A stretch of DNA of 64,000 nucleotides from Nothopassalora personata (taxonomy: Eukaryota; Ascomycota; Dothideomycetes; Mycosphaerellales; Mycosphaerellaceae). A program made the position numbers and the translations under genes. The notes under the pieces are model-generated. The model was not told the origin of the DNA. It did no database searches and worked only from the letters and a program-made list of their open reading frames with translations. This document shows positions 62,663-64,000 of the stretch, piece by piece (position 1 is the stretch's first letter; each line of letters opens with the position of its first letter). The DNA lies in NCBI GenBank assembly GCA_033816765.1, contig CM066292.1:2542001-2606000 (forward strand), written 5' to 3'.

Positions 62663-63418
62663 ATGTCCAGACCAACAGCTCCACGACCACCATCAGAGGT
62701 TCCCTCCACCGATCGCATCAGCGACAATACCACTGCCAACAACCCCTTTGACGACAGCCACGAAGCTGCCGTCGACCTCAATGACCCAGACCTCAAATTC
62801 AAAAGGTTCTGCCACTTCTTCGTACAGGATGGAATCCAAACCTACGGAACCCCATCCACTGCAGTCTGGCTCGGCACCTTCCCAACAGAAGGCTATGGTA
62901 TAGAGCGTGGACGGACCTATCACGAGGACAGACTAGCATACCTCACAGGCTCCTCCCTCGGCGCGCCAGTTGTAGACATCACCTTCGATGCCTACAAGCA
63001 CAAGCTAGGCCTTAGGTTACACGATCTCACTCTCAGGATTAAGTTCGAAGTGGAGGACGACGCAACTCATTTTCGGGTCCTGCTCTGCATCAATGTGCCT
63101 GCCGCGAGCGCGGGAATTCAGAATCCGAGCCAGGAATTGGGCAGGTTGTTTATGGAGGCTGTGGTCAAGCTGATCAGGAAGCAGAGAGGGTTTGTGGATG
63201 TCTTGGCGGCGACGGAGGAGTTTCGGGGGATTTTGTTTGAGCGGTTGAAGAAGAAGCCGATGGAGAAGCAGAGGGTGACGGTCAAGGTGAAGGGGTCGGC
63301 CGTCGCGCTTGATCTGAATTCGCTGCGAGGTCGGGTAGTTCCTCGACCGAGCTGGTCGAATCCTGGAGAGTTCAAGTTCGGCAGGAGGAGTGAGGGGTGG
63401 CCGCAGAAATTTTTCTGA
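62663..63418 (+). CDS. Protein of unknown family, paralogous to its neighbour
   Basis: A 251-aa single-exon protein, ATG in context agagATGtcc. The first about 45 residues are Pro/Ser/Asp-rich and likely disordered. The rest looks folded: FKRFCHFFVQDGIQTYG, a beta-rich middle (GAPVVDITFDAYKHKLGLRL, HDLTLRIKFEVEDD, FRVLLCINVPAA), a helix (ELGRLFMEAVVKLIRKQ), and a strand and basic tail (RVTVKVKGSAVALDL, then EFKFGRRSEGWPQKFF). No signal peptide or membrane span. I do not recognise the fold or family. The decayed copy on the opposite strand suggests an expanding lineage-specific family. Confidence 0.65.
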   Translation: MSRPTAPRPPSEVPSTDRISDNTTANNPFDDSHEAAVDLNDPDLKFKRFCHFFVQDGIQTYGTPSTAVWLGTFPTEGYGIERGRTYHEDRLAYLTGSSLGAPVVDITFDAYKHKLGLRLHDLTLRIKFEVEDDATHFRVLLCINVPAASAGIQNPSQELGRLFMEAVVKLIRKQRGFVDVLAATEEFRGILFERLKKKPMEKQRVTVKVKGSAVALDLNSLRGRVVPRPSWSNPGEFKFGRRSEGWPQKFF

Positions 63419-64000
63419 ACGGAAGAAGGCTTTAGCATCAAGGAATGTAATCGTCCGAGCAACATCCTCAGCATGGCAATAGATTTGATGTACCTGCAGA
63501 AACCCCCCACCCTTGAGTTGATGGCTATTGGTTTCATCCTATCGTTTCTGGGAAGCGTGACATCCATTTTCATCTATCATCACATGCTAGCCGCATGTAG
63601 TAGTCGTCGTGAAGCTCGTAACCCTCACATGCATCCAAAAATTCTTTTCCAGAGCATCATATATCACAGAGTCCAAGTATGCAGACTGTGGGCGCGCTAT
63701 TGCCTCCAAGCCCTATGACCCTCCACGCTGTTAGCTCCTCCGCCATCGCCCCCGGAGCAGGTTTGTAGTGCAGCAGGAAAGCGTGGTACGTAGGACAGTG
63801 CTCTGACCCAGGAAGGTTAATCTCACCATCAACACGATCGGTAAGCAAGTAGCAGGATCGAGACAGCACCTAGACCTCAACCTCATCACTTCTTCGCTCA
63901 GGACCCAGTCTCAATCCCCCAACCCCCCATTTAATCCCTTCACACGTAAAACAACCTCCAGCTGCGCCCCCCGCTCCCATCCTTCACCCGCGCTGTAAAG
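63419..64000. other. Right edge of the window
   Basis: No gene is supported. A short frame at 63473-63718 has one hydrophobic stretch (LMAIGFILSFLGSVTSIFIY) but no other support. The last 100 bases are C-rich (cccccaaccccccattt), which could be the promoter of a gene beyond the window. Confidence 0.5.

Noticed and set aside
63473..63718. 81-codon frame with one hydrophobic segment
   Set aside because: Short, no conserved features, and located in the likely 3' UTR of the preceding gene.
1..64000. tRNA, rRNA or CRISPR arrays
   Set aside because: I saw no cloverleaf with a canonical B box, no rRNA-like stretch and no regularly spaced direct repeats; CRISPR is not expected in a fungal nucleus. 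A tRNAscan-SE run would be decisive.

Overview
The window looks like nuclear DNA of a filamentous ascomycete (Pezizomycotina). Genes are dense and moderately GC-rich, with short introns of about 49-80 bp carrying GTRNGT donors and CTRAC-like branch points. The housekeeping proteins are clearly ascomycete in type. The clearest repeat carries a repeat-induced point mutation (RIP) pattern. I would guess a Dothideomycete, possibly Mycosphaerellales, from the protein flavour alone; this is not proven.

Layout. 1-4.7 kb: one disordered hypothetical protein, a broken 3-hydroxyisobutyrate dehydrogenase-like pseudogene and a 0.5-kb imperfect inverted-repeat element. 4.8-11.4 kb: nitronate monooxygenase, a Q/P-rich ORF, a START-like protein, a RING-like protein and the U5 snRNP factor LIN1. 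11.4-14.5 kb has no convincing gene. 14.5-25.6 kb: an RRM+R3H RNA-binding protein (Pin4/Cip2 type), RPF1, glycyl-tRNA synthetase, HAP5 and malate dehydrogenase. 26-37.5 kb: an MFS anion:cation-symporter-like permease, a homoserine kinase-AIR synthetase fusion, a broken coiled-coil gene, a sucrose/alpha-glucoside transporter and NHX1. 37.8-51.2 kb: a SAM+SNF2 ATPase of ATRX type, glutathione synthetase and a DUF4203/TM7 membrane protein. 51.9-58.8 kb: a complete RIP-mutated Ty1/copia element with a younger solo LTR nested in it. 59-63.4 kb: an ADH6-type alcohol dehydrogenase, TRAPP subunit TRS33, and two head-to-head paralogues of an unrecognised family, one of them decayed.

The strongest novelty candidate is the single 718-codon frame at 27921-30077. 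It joins a complete homoserine kinase (threonine synthesis) to a complete phosphoribosylformylglycinamidine cyclo-ligase (AIRS, purine synthesis). As I know the family, fungal AIRS is normally the C-terminal half of the GARS-AIRS protein ADE5,7. A Gcn4/CPC1-type TGAGTCA site and an 18-bp perfect palindrome lie just upstream of the fusion. The retroelement is the second cluster of interest. All 13 differences between its LTRs are CA/TG to TA transitions. It carries an extra ORF downstream of pol, contains an apparently un-RIPed solo LTR with its own target duplication, and sits immediately upstream of the ADH6-like gene.

Most genes here are unlinked housekeeping functions, and I see no secondary-metabolite cluster, tRNA, rRNA or CRISPR array. 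Exon boundaries were read by eye from splice consensus and reading-frame continuity. For the multi-exon models the summed exon lengths are divisible by three.
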